The notes under the pieces: model-generated
What the model was told of the DNA's origin: nothing
Database searches by the model: none
What the model saw: only the letters and a program-made list of their open reading frames with translations
Made by a program: the position numbers and the translations under genes
Shown: positions 1 through 7,862 of the stretch, one piece after another
Layout of the letters: every line of letters begins with the position of its first letter
Position numbering within the stretch: position 1 is the first letter of the stretch
Source of the DNA: Microbaculum sp051390635
Lineage (GTDB): Bacteria > Pseudomonadota > Alphaproteobacteria > Rhizobiales > Tepidamorphaceae
Direction: 5' to 3'
Length of the DNA: 64,000 nt
NCBI RefSeq assembly: GCF_051390635.1
Contig: NZ_JBPODT010000001.1
Span: 1,178,001-1,242,000 of the forward strand

Positions 1-356
1 CGCGTCAGACGTTCCAGACATTCGTTGATCACCAGCCCCAGCATCGAGCCGCCGCTGACGAGATAGCCCTCCGCCTGGCAGGCGTCGTCGCGGTAGGGGA
101 TCCAATTGCGCTGCGCGGTCTTCAGGGCGTCGGCCGCGCCGCGCTGATCCTCCGGCAGGTAGCCGTCGATCGTCTTCATCGCCACCATTGCCGACTTGTA
201 GAGGTCGTTCAGCTCCGCGTCGGCGGCAAGAAAGGATTGCTCGGCGCAATAGTTGAGCTCGATCTGCACCTGCGGATCGGTGCAATCGATCTTGTCATCG
301 TCTGCCGCGGCAGCGAGGGGCAGCAGGACAAGAAATGTCGCGAGGCTCAGTTTCAT
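1..356 (-). CDS. LprI-like (DUF1311) secreted protein, 3' end cut by window edge
   Basis: The reverse strand from the ATG at 354-356 reads an N-terminal signal peptide (MKLSLATFLVLLPLAAAA) followed by a Cys-containing domain with DCTDPQVQIELNYCAE and later ACQAEGYLVSGGSM. This pattern of spaced cysteines and a conserved Asn-Tyr-Cys is that of the lysozyme-inhibitor LprI N-terminal family (DUF1311), small periplasmic proteins. The frame is open to base 1, so the stop lies outside the window. It follows the urease ureAB fusion by 26 bp on the same strand, where ureC might be expected, so it is probably co-transcribed with the urease genes. A role in urease is not shown by the sequence; the family assignment is from the cysteine pattern. 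Confidence 0.75.
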   Translation of the reverse strand, partial: MKLSLATFLVLLPLAAAADDDKIDCTDPQVQIELNYCAEQSFLAADAELNDLYKSAMVAMKTIDGYLPEDQRGAADALKTAQRNWIPYRDDACQAEGYLVSGGSMLGLVINECLERLT

Positions 357-382
357 TCGACGTTTCTCCCTTTGGCGCGCGC

Positions 383-1006
383 CTAGAGCGCGCCCATGAT
401 TTTCTGGTTGAAGCCGTAGACTATACGCGCACCGGAAAGCCGGACGAGCGTCACCTCGCGGGTCTGGCCGGGCTCGAAGCGCACCGCCGTGCCGGCGGGG
501 ATATCGAGCCGGAAGCCGCGTGCCGCCTCGCGGTCGAAGTCGAGCGCCTCGTTGGTCTCGTGGAAATGGTAGTGACTGCCGACCTGCACCGGCCGGTCGC
601 CGGTATTGGCGACCGTCAACGTCACTGTCTCGCGCCCGGCATTGAGCGCGATGTCCCCGTCTGCCGGCTCCAGCGCACCGGGCACCGTCGCCGCTTCCGC
701 CGCGCCGCGCACCGGCTGATGCACGGTGACGAGCTTGGTGCCGTCCGGAAACGTCGCCTCGACCTGCACCTCGTGGATCATGTCGGCGACACCCGGCATC
801 ACCTGCTCCGCCGAGACGACATGCGCACCGGCCTCCATGAGATCGGCAACCGAGCGACCGTCGCGCGCGCCCTCGACGATGAAGTCGGAGATGAGGGCCA
901 TCGTTTCGGGGTAGTTGAGCCTCACTCCGCGCTCGAGCCGCTTGCGTGCGACCATCGCCGCCATGGCGACGAGGAGCTTGTCTTTTTCTCTCGGCGTCAG
1001 TTTCAC
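383..1006 (-). CDS. ureAB: Fused urease gamma/beta subunit (UreA-UreB)
   Basis: The 207-residue protein joins two urease structural subunits that are separate in most bacteria. Residues 1-100 are UreA-like (MKLTPREKDKLLVAMAAMVA, then LNYPETMALISDFIVEGARDG and VSAEQVMPGV). The rest is UreB-like (ALNAGRETVTLTVANTGDRP, VGSHYHFHETN, ending YGFNQKIMGAL). The start is a GTG at 1004-1006, preceded by a purine-rich GGGAGGCGGG. No ATG is available near the conserved KLTPREK beginning, and the frame upstream of it has no urease similarity. Urease hydrolyses urea to ammonia and CO2 in the cytoplasm. Gamma and beta form the trimer scaffold around the UreC catalytic subunit, which is not in this window. 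The gene lies 19 bp downstream of ureD. Confidence 0.93.
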   Translation of the reverse strand: MKLTPREKDKLLVAMAAMVARKRLERGVRLNYPETMALISDFIVEGARDGRSVADLMEAGAHVVSAEQVMPGVADMIHEVQVEATFPDGTKLVTVHQPVRGAAEAATVPGALEPADGDIALNAGRETVTLTVANTGDRPVQVGSHYHFHETNEALDFDREAARGFRLDIPAGTAVRFEPGQTREVTLVRLSGARIVYGFNQKIMGAL

Positions 1007-1025
1007 GCCCCGCCTCCCTCGGTTT

Positions 1026-1883
1026 CTAGATGGACCACGCGCGCGGCGTGCGAATGGCCGTCGCGTTGCAAAGTCTGACGATGGACTGCCGCAGGGCCAT
1101 GCCATCGTCGGCGACCAGTCGTACGGCCAGCATGCCATCCCAGCCACTCGCCCCGCCGGTCGCCGGGCAGTTCTCGAGTGCCGCGCGTGCCGGCTCGATC
1201 CGCGCCTCGGCATTCGGCGCCAGCACCAGGAGCGACGCGAACGCCCGCTTGCCACCGAGCGTGGCGCTGCCGTCGGTTCCCCGGTTCCCGTGGATCGTCG
1301 TGTTGTCGGCATAGACGAGCTTGCCACGGCGGCGAACGCGCCAGCGATCCGTGATCAGGCCGTCGCGCACGCTCTCGCCATGCGCGGCACGGCCAAGGAT
1401 GACGGCTTCGCACAATACGGCTTCCGCATCGTCCTCCATCACCACGTCGAGCCGACGTTCGTAGCGTCCGCCGTCAAACAGAATGGTCTCGTGCGGCAGC
1501 CAGGCAAGCCGGGCACCGGCAGCGAGTGTCAGGGAAACGTCGAAACGGCCTTCGCCACCGGGCGACCGGTAGATCTTCTCGGCGGCCTGCGAGGTCAGCG
1601 TCAACGCGGCCCCCGCATCGATCTCGGCCTCGACACGGAAGCGGTCGCCGCCAGTGATGCCGCCGGCCGTGTTGAGGAGTACGGCCTCCGGAACCTCGGT
1701 ATCGGATTGACGGGGGAACCGAACCTTGAGCGAGCCCCCCTGATAGCAGCGGTCGAGCCGGCTGCGCCCCGCGGCGTTCGCGATGCGAACCCGCACTGCC
1801 CCCTCGGCGCGCTCCAGACCGGCAGGCTCGAGCGCCCTTTGGACGGGCGCGGCATTCTCAAACCGTGAGACGGCGGCGTACAT
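1026..1883 (-). CDS. ureD: Urease accessory protein UreD/UreH
   Basis: The protein of about 285 residues shows the UreD signature: LLNTAGGITGGDRF, then LTSQAAEKIYRS, WLPHETILFDGGRYERR, and a late GWDGMLAVRLVADDG. UreD binds apo-urease and, with UreF and UreG, helps load the nickel centre. The start chosen is the ATG at 1881-1883 (MYAAVSRFENAAP), which matches the usual UreD N-terminus length. It makes the gene overlap the end of urtE by 26 bp, which suggests translational coupling; a later start cannot be excluded because the ribosome site is weak. The gene sits between the urea transporter and the urease structural genes in one minus-strand unit. Confidence 0.92.
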   Translation of the reverse strand: MYAAVSRFENAAPVQRALEPAGLERAEGAVRVRIANAAGRSRLDRCYQGGSLKVRFPRQSDTEVPEAVLLNTAGGITGGDRFRVEAEIDAGAALTLTSQAAEKIYRSPGGEGRFDVSLTLAAGARLAWLPHETILFDGGRYERRLDVVMEDDAEAVLCEAVILGRAAHGESVRDGLITDRWRVRRRGKLVYADNTTIHGNRGTDGSATLGGKRAFASLLVLAPNAEARIEPARAALENCPATGGASGWDGMLAVRLVADDGMALRQSIVRLCNATAIRTPRAWSI

Positions 1884-2556
1884 CGTCTTCGACCATCTCT
1901 TCCCGCGTCCCGGCCAGGACGATCTCTCCGCGGTCCATGACCGCGAAACGATCGGCGAGGTCTCGGGCAAAATCGAAATACTGCTCGACCAGCAGAATTG
2001 CCATGTCGCCCTTGTCGCGAAGATAGGCGATTGCCCGGCCGATGTCCTTTATGATCGAGGGCTGAATACCCTCGGTCGGCTCGTCCAGCACCAGCAGCCT
2101 GGGCCGAGTCACCAGTGCCCGGGCGATGGCGAGCTGCTGCTGCTGGCCGCCCGACAGGTCGCCGCCGCGTCGCCGCTGCATGCTTTTCAGGACCGGAAAC
2201 AGCTCGAATACCTCGTCGGGCACGGCCCGCTTCACGCCCCGGCCAAGCGCGGCGAAGCCGGTTTCCAGGTTTTCGCGGACGGTGAGTAGCGGAAAGATCT
2301 CTCGTCCCTGCGGCACATAGGCGATCCCGCGCTTCGCGCGATCGTAGGGGCGCAGGCCCTTCACGTCGCCGCCCTCCCAGACGATCGCCCCGGCGCTTAC
2401 CGGATGCTGGCCGACGATCGCCTTCAGCAGCGACGTCTTGCCAACCCCGTTGCGCCCGAGCAGGCAGGTCACCCGGCCAGGCTCGGCCGACAGCGAGACA
2501 TCCCGGAGCGCCTGGGCGGCGCCGTAGTGCAGATCGACATGTTCGACGTTCAGCAT
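1858..2556 (-). CDS. urtE: Urea ABC transporter ATP-binding protein UrtE
   Basis: This is a 232-residue ABC ATPase of the LivF/UrtE type. It has Walker A (LLGRNGVGKTSLLKAI), Q-loop (YVPQGREIFPLLTV), signature LSGGQQQQLAIARAL, Walker B LLVLDEPTEGIQPSII and H-loop region ILLVEQYFDFA. The TEGIQPSII sequence after Walker B is typical of UrtE. The reading frame is open further upstream to 2589, but the ATG at 2554-2556 (MLNVEHVDL) is the likely start because it places the gene 4 bp after urtD and matches the family N-terminus. With UrtD it energises urea uptake through UrtB/UrtC. It is last of the five urt genes and overlaps ureD. Confidence 0.94.
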   Translation of the reverse strand: MLNVEHVDLHYGAAQALRDVSLSAEPGRVTCLLGRNGVGKTSLLKAIVGQHPVSAGAIVWEGGDVKGLRPYDRAKRGIAYVPQGREIFPLLTVRENLETGFAALGRGVKRAVPDEVFELFPVLKSMQRRRGGDLSGGQQQQLAIARALVTRPRLLVLDEPTEGIQPSIIKDIGRAIAYLRDKGDMAILLVEQYFDFARDLADRFAVMDRGEIVLAGTREEMVEDDVRRRLTV

Positions 2557-2560
2557 GACG

Positions 2561-3313
<753 letters not shown>

Positions 3314-3322
3314 GCCGCGCTC

Positions 3323-4504
3323 CTATTCCGCAGCCTGCGGCTTGCCGGCGAGCGTATCGGTGTCGACGCCCGCTTCGGCATCCTCCGAAGCCTCGCGCAA
3401 ATCCGCGGCCGAGGGCGCCGCAGCGCGCCGGTAGGTCATGGCCTGTACGACCGCCCCGACGATGCCCTTGGGCAGGAACAGCGTCACCGCAACGAACAGG
3501 CCGCCGAGCGCGAACAACCAGAGGTCGGGCAGCGCGCCGGTGAAGTAAGTCTTGGCGTAGTTGACCAGCACCGCGCCGATCACCGGCCCCACCAGCGTGC
3601 CCCGCCCGCCGACCGCGACCCAGATGACGACCTCGATCGAGTTCGCCGGGGCGAATTCGCTCGGGTTGATGATGCCGACCTGCGGCACGTAGAGCGCGCC
3701 CGCGACGCCGGCGAGCACCGCCGACAGGGTCCAGACGAACAGCTTGTAGTGTTCCACCCGGTAGCCGAGGAACCGGGTGCGGCTCTCCGCGTCGCGCACG
3801 CCCACCAGCACCTTGCCGAACTTCGAGGACACGACCGCACGGCAAATCACGAAGCCGGCGGCGAGCGCGATCGCCGATGCCGCGAACAGCGCCGCCCGGG
3901 TCTCGTCGGCCTGTATGTTGAAGCCAAGGATGTCCTTGAAGTCGGTGAGGCCGTTGTTGCCGCCGAACCCCATGTCGTTGCGGAAGAAGGCGAGCAGCAG
4001 GGCGTAGGTCATCGCCTGGGTGATGATCGACAGGTAGACGCCGGTCACGCGCGAGCGGAAGGCGAACCAGCCGAACACGAAGGCGAGCATGCCGGGCATC
4101 AGCGCGACCATCACCATCGCGAACGCAAAGTTGTCGAAGCCGTACCAGTACCAGGGCAGCTCCTGCCAGTTCAGGAACACCATGAAATCCGGCAGGTCCG
4201 GATTGCCGTAGACGCCGCGGCTGCCGATCTGGCGCATCAGGTACATCCCCATCGCGTAGCCGCCGAGCGCGAAGAAGGCGCCGTGGCCGAGCGACAGGAT
4301 GCCGGCGAAGCCCCAGATCAGATCGACCGACAGCGCCAGCAGCGCGAAGGTCAGGTACTTGCCAAACAGCGTCACCACATAGGTCGGGACGTGGAAGGGG
4401 TTCGACGGCGGCAGGCCGAGGTTCATCGCCGGCACCAGCACGGCGAGCGCCAGCAGGATGGCGAGGAAGGTCGCCGAATAGCGGTTGATGCCCCTGAGGA
4501 TCAT
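3323..4504 (-). CDS. urtC: Urea ABC transporter permease UrtC
   Basis: This 393-residue LivM-family permease has a hydrophobic N-terminus (YSATFLAILLALAVLVPAM) and many membrane spans. The motif IWGFAGILSLGHGAFFALGG is typical of UrtC/LivM, as is the EFAPANSIEVVIWVAVGGRG segment. The start is the ATG at 4502-4504, whose bases overlap the urtB stop in an ATGA arrangement, indicating translational coupling. The frame stays open upstream through urtB sequence but that part has no permease character. Together with UrtB it forms the inner-membrane channel for urea. Confidence 0.95.
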   Translation of the reverse strand: MILRGINRYSATFLAILLALAVLVPAMNLGLPPSNPFHVPTYVVTLFGKYLTFALLALSVDLIWGFAGILSLGHGAFFALGGYAMGMYLMRQIGSRGVYGNPDLPDFMVFLNWQELPWYWYGFDNFAFAMVMVALMPGMLAFVFGWFAFRSRVTGVYLSIITQAMTYALLLAFFRNDMGFGGNNGLTDFKDILGFNIQADETRAALFAASAIALAAGFVICRAVVSSKFGKVLVGVRDAESRTRFLGYRVEHYKLFVWTLSAVLAGVAGALYVPQVGIINPSEFAPANSIEVVIWVAVGGRGTLVGPVIGAVLVNYAKTYFTGALPDLWLFALGGLFVAVTLFLPKGIVGAVVQAMTYRRAAAPSAADLREASEDAEAGVDTDTLAGKPQAAE

Positions 4505-6120
4505 GCCTCGACCGCCCGGCCCTTCAGCGCGAACAGGCCGCGCGGGCGCTTCTGTATGAACAGGATGATGAAGACGAGCACCAAGATCTTGCCGAGCACC
4601 GCGCCGGCATAAGGCTCGAGGAACTTGTTGACGACGCCGAGCGTCATCGCGCCGACGAGCGTGCCCCACAGGTTGCCGACGCCGCCGAACACCACGACCA
4701 TGAACGAGTCGATGATGTAGCCCTGCCCGAGATTGGGGCCGACATTGTCGATCTGGCTGAGCGCCACGCCGGCGATCCCGGCGATCCCCGAGCCCAGTCC
4801 GAAGGTGAACGCGTCGACCCAGGGCGTACGGATCCCCATCGAGCCGGCCATCGGCCGGTTTTGCGTCACCGCGCGCATCCTCAGGCCGAATGAGGTGCGC
4901 TTTAGCGCGATCACCAGCAGCGCGAAGACGGCGAGCGCGAACAGCACGATGACGAGCCGGTTCCAGGTTATCGACAGTCCGCCGATCTCGAAGGCGCCCG
5001 ACATCCACGACGGCGCGCCAACCTGCCGGTTGGTCGGCCCGAAGATCGTGCGCACGGCCTGCTGCAGGATCAGCGACAGTCCCCAGGTGGCGAGCAGCGT
5101 CTCGAGCGGCCGCCCGTAGAGGAAGCGGATGATACCCCGCTCGATCGCGATGCCGATCAGTCCGGCGACCAGGAAGGCGAGCGGCAGGGCGATGACGACG
5201 GAGGCGTCGAACAGGCCCGGCGCATGGTTGCGGATCACGTCCTGCACGACGAAGGTCACATAGGCGCCGATCATCACCATCTCGCCGTGCGCCATGTTGA
5301 TGACGCCCATAACGCCGAAGGTGATGGCAAGTCCGATTGCCGCGAGCAGCAAGACGGATCCGAGCGACAGGCCGTACCAGACGTTCTGGACCGCATCCCA
5401 CAGGGAGAGGATCTGGTCGACATCGCCGATCGCCTGTTCGGCCGCGGCTTTCACCTCCCCCTCGCTGTTGGCAGCGACCGCCGTGAGCAGGCTCAGCACG
5501 TCACGGTCGCCGCGCGCGGCAACGGTTTCGATGGCGGCGATCTTCGCTGCATCGTCGGCGTCCGAGGACAGGACGATCGCGGCGCGCGCCTGCTCCATCG
5601 TGGCGCGGACCGCAGCGTCGCTCTCGGCCTCGATTGCGCCGTCGAGCACCTCCGCCATGTCCGTGTCGGGTGACTTGAACAGCGTCTCCGCGGCGGATGC
5701 CCGTGTCGCGAAATCGGGCGAGCGGAGCGTCAGCCCGGCGAGCGCACCGCGAATGACACGGCGCAGGTTGTTGTTGACGCGGATCTTGTCCACCACCGAA
5801 CGACCCGCCGTGCCCGCATCCTCGCCGGTCAACGGATCGGTCAGCGTATAGTCGCTGCCCGCGCGTTCGGCGACGAAAACCCGTTTGTCGGACTTTCGGA
5901 CGTAGAGATCGCCCTCGCCGAGGGCCTCCAGCACCGACGCCACCGCCGGATCGCCGGTCGCGCCGAGCACCGCGATCGCACGCTCGGTCTCGTCGAAACC
6001 GCCCACCCCGAGCGCATCGACGAGGCCACGCAGGTCCTGGGCGACCGCTGGCAGGGCCGAAACGCTCAGGACAAGCGCGAGGACGGCAGCAAGACGTCTG
6101 AGGACAGGCAGGGCAGACAT
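4501..6120 (-). CDS. urtB: Urea ABC transporter permease UrtB with long N-terminal periplasmic extension
   Basis: The 539-residue protein has two parts. Residues 1-27 are a signal peptide (LALVLSVSALPAVAQ). They are followed by roughly 215 residues of Ala/Asp/Glu-rich helical sequence with HEAT-like repeats (DPAVASVLEALGEGDLYVRK). From about residue 245 it is a LivH-type permease (GLSLGSVLLLAAIGLAITFG, NMAHGEMVMIGAYVTF, then VVVFGGVGNLWGTLVGAM). This N-terminal extension is known in proteobacterial UrtB proteins; its job is unclear. The gene is separated from urtA by 123 bp holding a stable stem-loop, and overlaps urtC by 4 bp. Confidence 0.94.
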   Translation of the reverse strand: MSALPVLRRLAAVLALVLSVSALPAVAQDLRGLVDALGVGGFDETERAIAVLGATGDPAVASVLEALGEGDLYVRKSDKRVFVAERAGSDYTLTDPLTGEDAGTAGRSVVDKIRVNNNLRRVIRGALAGLTLRSPDFATRASAAETLFKSPDTDMAEVLDGAIEAESDAAVRATMEQARAAIVLSSDADDAAKIAAIETVAARGDRDVLSLLTAVAANSEGEVKAAAEQAIGDVDQILSLWDAVQNVWYGLSLGSVLLLAAIGLAITFGVMGVINMAHGEMVMIGAYVTFVVQDVIRNHAPGLFDASVVIALPLAFLVAGLIGIAIERGIIRFLYGRPLETLLATWGLSLILQQAVRTIFGPTNRQVGAPSWMSGAFEIGGLSITWNRLVIVLFALAVFALLVIALKRTSFGLRMRAVTQNRPMAGSMGIRTPWVDAFTFGLGSGIAGIAGVALSQIDNVGPNLGQGYIIDSFMVVVFGGVGNLWGTLVGAMTLGVVNKFLEPYAGAVLGKILVLVFIILFIQKRPRGLFALKGRAVEA

Positions 6121-6174
6121 ATGTCGTCCGGGATGATTGGGTTTTGGATGACCGGCTCGATTGCCAGGAGAAGC

Positions 6175-6218
6175 CGTCGCCGGCCGGGTTTGGCGTTGGC
6201 CGCGACCCGCCGGCGACG
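6175..6218 (-). terminator. Stem-loop between urtA and urtB (likely attenuator or RNA-stability hairpin)
   Basis: The arms CGTCGCCGG and CCGGCGACG are perfectly complementary. The pairing continues inward with CGGGT/ACCCG after a single bulged base, giving about 14 pairs and a loop of about 15 bases. There is no T-run after it on the minus strand, so it is not a classical intrinsic terminator. Located just after urtA in a transcript that continues to urtB, it may stabilise the urtA message so that binding protein exceeds permease, a common arrangement in ABC importers. Confidence 0.55.
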
Positions 6219-6243
6219 TCCCCTCTGGTAGCTCTTCAGGCGA

Positions 6244-7542
6244 TCAGGAGCCCTGGCCGCCGCACTTGCCGGAAGCCACGTTGAAGTTCCCGCAGGACAT
6301 CGGCGCGCGCCAATCGGAGATCAGGTCCCTGGAGCCCTCGAGATAGTCGGACCAGGCATCGCCAGGCACGAGGCCCGAGGTTTCCCAGACGGTCTCGAAC
6401 TGGCCGTCGTCCTGAATCTCACCGATCAGCACCGGCTTGGTGATGTGGTGGTTCGGCATCATCGCCGAGTAGCCGCCGGTCAGGTTCGGCACGGCGACGC
6501 CGATCATCGCATCGATCACCGCATCCGGGTCGGTGGTGCCGGCCTTCTCGACCGCCTTCACCCACATGTTGAAGCCGATGTAGTGGGCTTCCATCGGGTC
6601 GTTGGTGACGCGGTCCGCGTTCTTGATGAACTCATGCCAGGCGGCGATGAAGTCCTCGTTCTCCGCAGTGTCGGCGCTCATGAAGTAGTTCCAGGCCGCG
6701 AGGTGGCCGACGAGCGGCGCGGTATCGAGACCGGCAAGCTCCTCCTCGCCCACGGAGAACGCCACGACCGGAATGTCCTCGGCCTTGATGCCCTGGTTGC
6801 CCAGTTCCTTGTAGAACGGCACGTTGGCATCGCCGTTGATGGTGGAGACCACCGCCGTCTTCTTGCCGGCCGAGCCGAACGCCTTGATCTCGGAAACGAT
6901 CGACTGCCAGTCGGAGTGACCGAACGGCGTGTAGTTGATCAGGATGTCCTCGGCGGCGACGCCCTTAGCCCTCAGGTACGCCTCGAGGATCTTGTTGGTG
7001 GTGCGCGGGTAAACGTAGTCGGTGCCCGCCAGCACCCAGCGCTCGACGCCTTCGACATCCATCAGATAGTCGACGGCGGGGATCGCCTGCTGGTTCGGGG
7101 CAGCCCCCGTGTAGAACACGTTCCTGGAGGATTCCTCGCCCTCGTACTGCACCGGATAGAACAGGATGCCGTTCAGCTCCTCGAACACCGGCAGAACCGA
7201 CTTGCGGCTGACCGACGTCCAGCAGCCGAACACCGCCGCCACCTTGTCCTGGGTTATCAGCTCGCGCGCCTTCTCGGCGAACAACGGCCAGTCGGAAGCC
7301 GGGTCGACAACGACCGCTTCCAGCTTCTTGCCGAGAAGACCGCCCTTCTTGTTCTGCTCCTCCACGAGCATCAGCATGACATCCTTCAGGGTCGTCTCGG
7401 AAATCGCCATCGTTCCCGACAGCGAATGCAGAATGCCAACCTTGATGGTGTCTTCTTGTGCATGCGCCGGTGCGCCCGTCACCGATAGCGCGACGGCCGC
7501 AGCCCCCAGTACCGCACTCGCGCCTGTCCAGATCCTCGACAT
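6244..7542 (-). CDS. urtA: Urea-binding periplasmic protein UrtA
   Basis: The 432-residue protein begins with a signal peptide (LGAAAVALSVTGAPAHA, cleavage before QEDTIK). It continues as a type I periplasmic binding protein of the UrtA family: VGILHSLSGTMAISET, then AVFGCWTSVSRKSVLPVFEE, LFYPVQYEGEESS, YTGAAPNQQ and GTDYVYPRTTN. The CWTS and PVQYEG segments are diagnostic for urea/short-chain amide binders as opposed to leucine binders. The C-terminus has a conserved CGNFN and CGG pair. It is the first gene of the urt operon, behind a sigma-54-type promoter, which fits nitrogen-limitation control. Confidence 0.96.
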   Translation of the reverse strand: MSRIWTGASAVLGAAAVALSVTGAPAHAQEDTIKVGILHSLSGTMAISETTLKDVMLMLVEEQNKKGGLLGKKLEAVVVDPASDWPLFAEKARELITQDKVAAVFGCWTSVSRKSVLPVFEELNGILFYPVQYEGEESSRNVFYTGAAPNQQAIPAVDYLMDVEGVERWVLAGTDYVYPRTTNKILEAYLRAKGVAAEDILINYTPFGHSDWQSIVSEIKAFGSAGKKTAVVSTINGDANVPFYKELGNQGIKAEDIPVVAFSVGEEELAGLDTAPLVGHLAAWNYFMSADTAENEDFIAAWHEFIKNADRVTNDPMEAHYIGFNMWVKAVEKAGTTDPDAVIDAMIGVAVPNLTGGYSAMMPNHHITKPVLIGEIQDDGQFETVWETSGLVPGDAWSDYLEGSRDLISDWRAPMSCGNFNVASGKCGGQGS

Positions 7543-7862
7543 GTGACAACTCCCCTCTCTGAGCGGCGGCCGAACAGTCGGCCACCGTGATGCTGCATCG
7601 CAAAAGCCGGGCCAAGTCGGTGCAGCGCCGCGGAGTCGTCCGTAAGGAATTGAAAAATCGAGGATTTCAGAGAAGCCAAAAAAACTACTGGGCTATCGGC
7701 ACTGCAAAAGAAATCAGCGCGGTCGAGCGCCGTGCGATTATTTCGTGAGCATAATGACCATTGCCGAAAATATAGCCACACGCGAAAACCGCACGGCAAG
7801 CGCCCTCCCGGTCACCGGGGAGCGATCGCGGAAACCGTGGGGGCGCACGGAACGGCGGCGGT
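7543..7862. other. Intergenic region upstream of urtA (320 bp)
   Basis: It carries the urtA sigma-54 promoter (7599-7614) and, farther out, an AT-richer stretch at about 7640-7790 that would hold activator sites. I did not find a convincing NtrC dyad by eye. Near 7806-7823 there is a short imperfect hairpin (CTCCCGGT/ACCGGGGAG) downstream of the RND gene, without a T-run. No gene is seen. Confidence 0.6.
7599..7614 (-). promoter_or_regulatory. Sigma-54 (-24/-12) promoter for urtABCDE
   Basis: Read on the minus strand this is TGGCCCGGCTTTTGCG. It matches the RpoN consensus TGGCACG-N4-TTGCW with the invariant GG and GC at the exact 12-base spacing, differing at one base of the -24 block. Its GC lies 57 bases before the urtA ATG, so the transcript leader would be about 45 nt. 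Control by NtrC under nitrogen limitation is inferred from the gene content. Confidence 0.75.

Noticed and set aside
7560..7790. NtrC binding dyads upstream of the urtA promoter
   Set aside because: Several GCAC/GTGC fragments occur but none form a GCAC-N-GTGC pair with the right spacing that I would defend.
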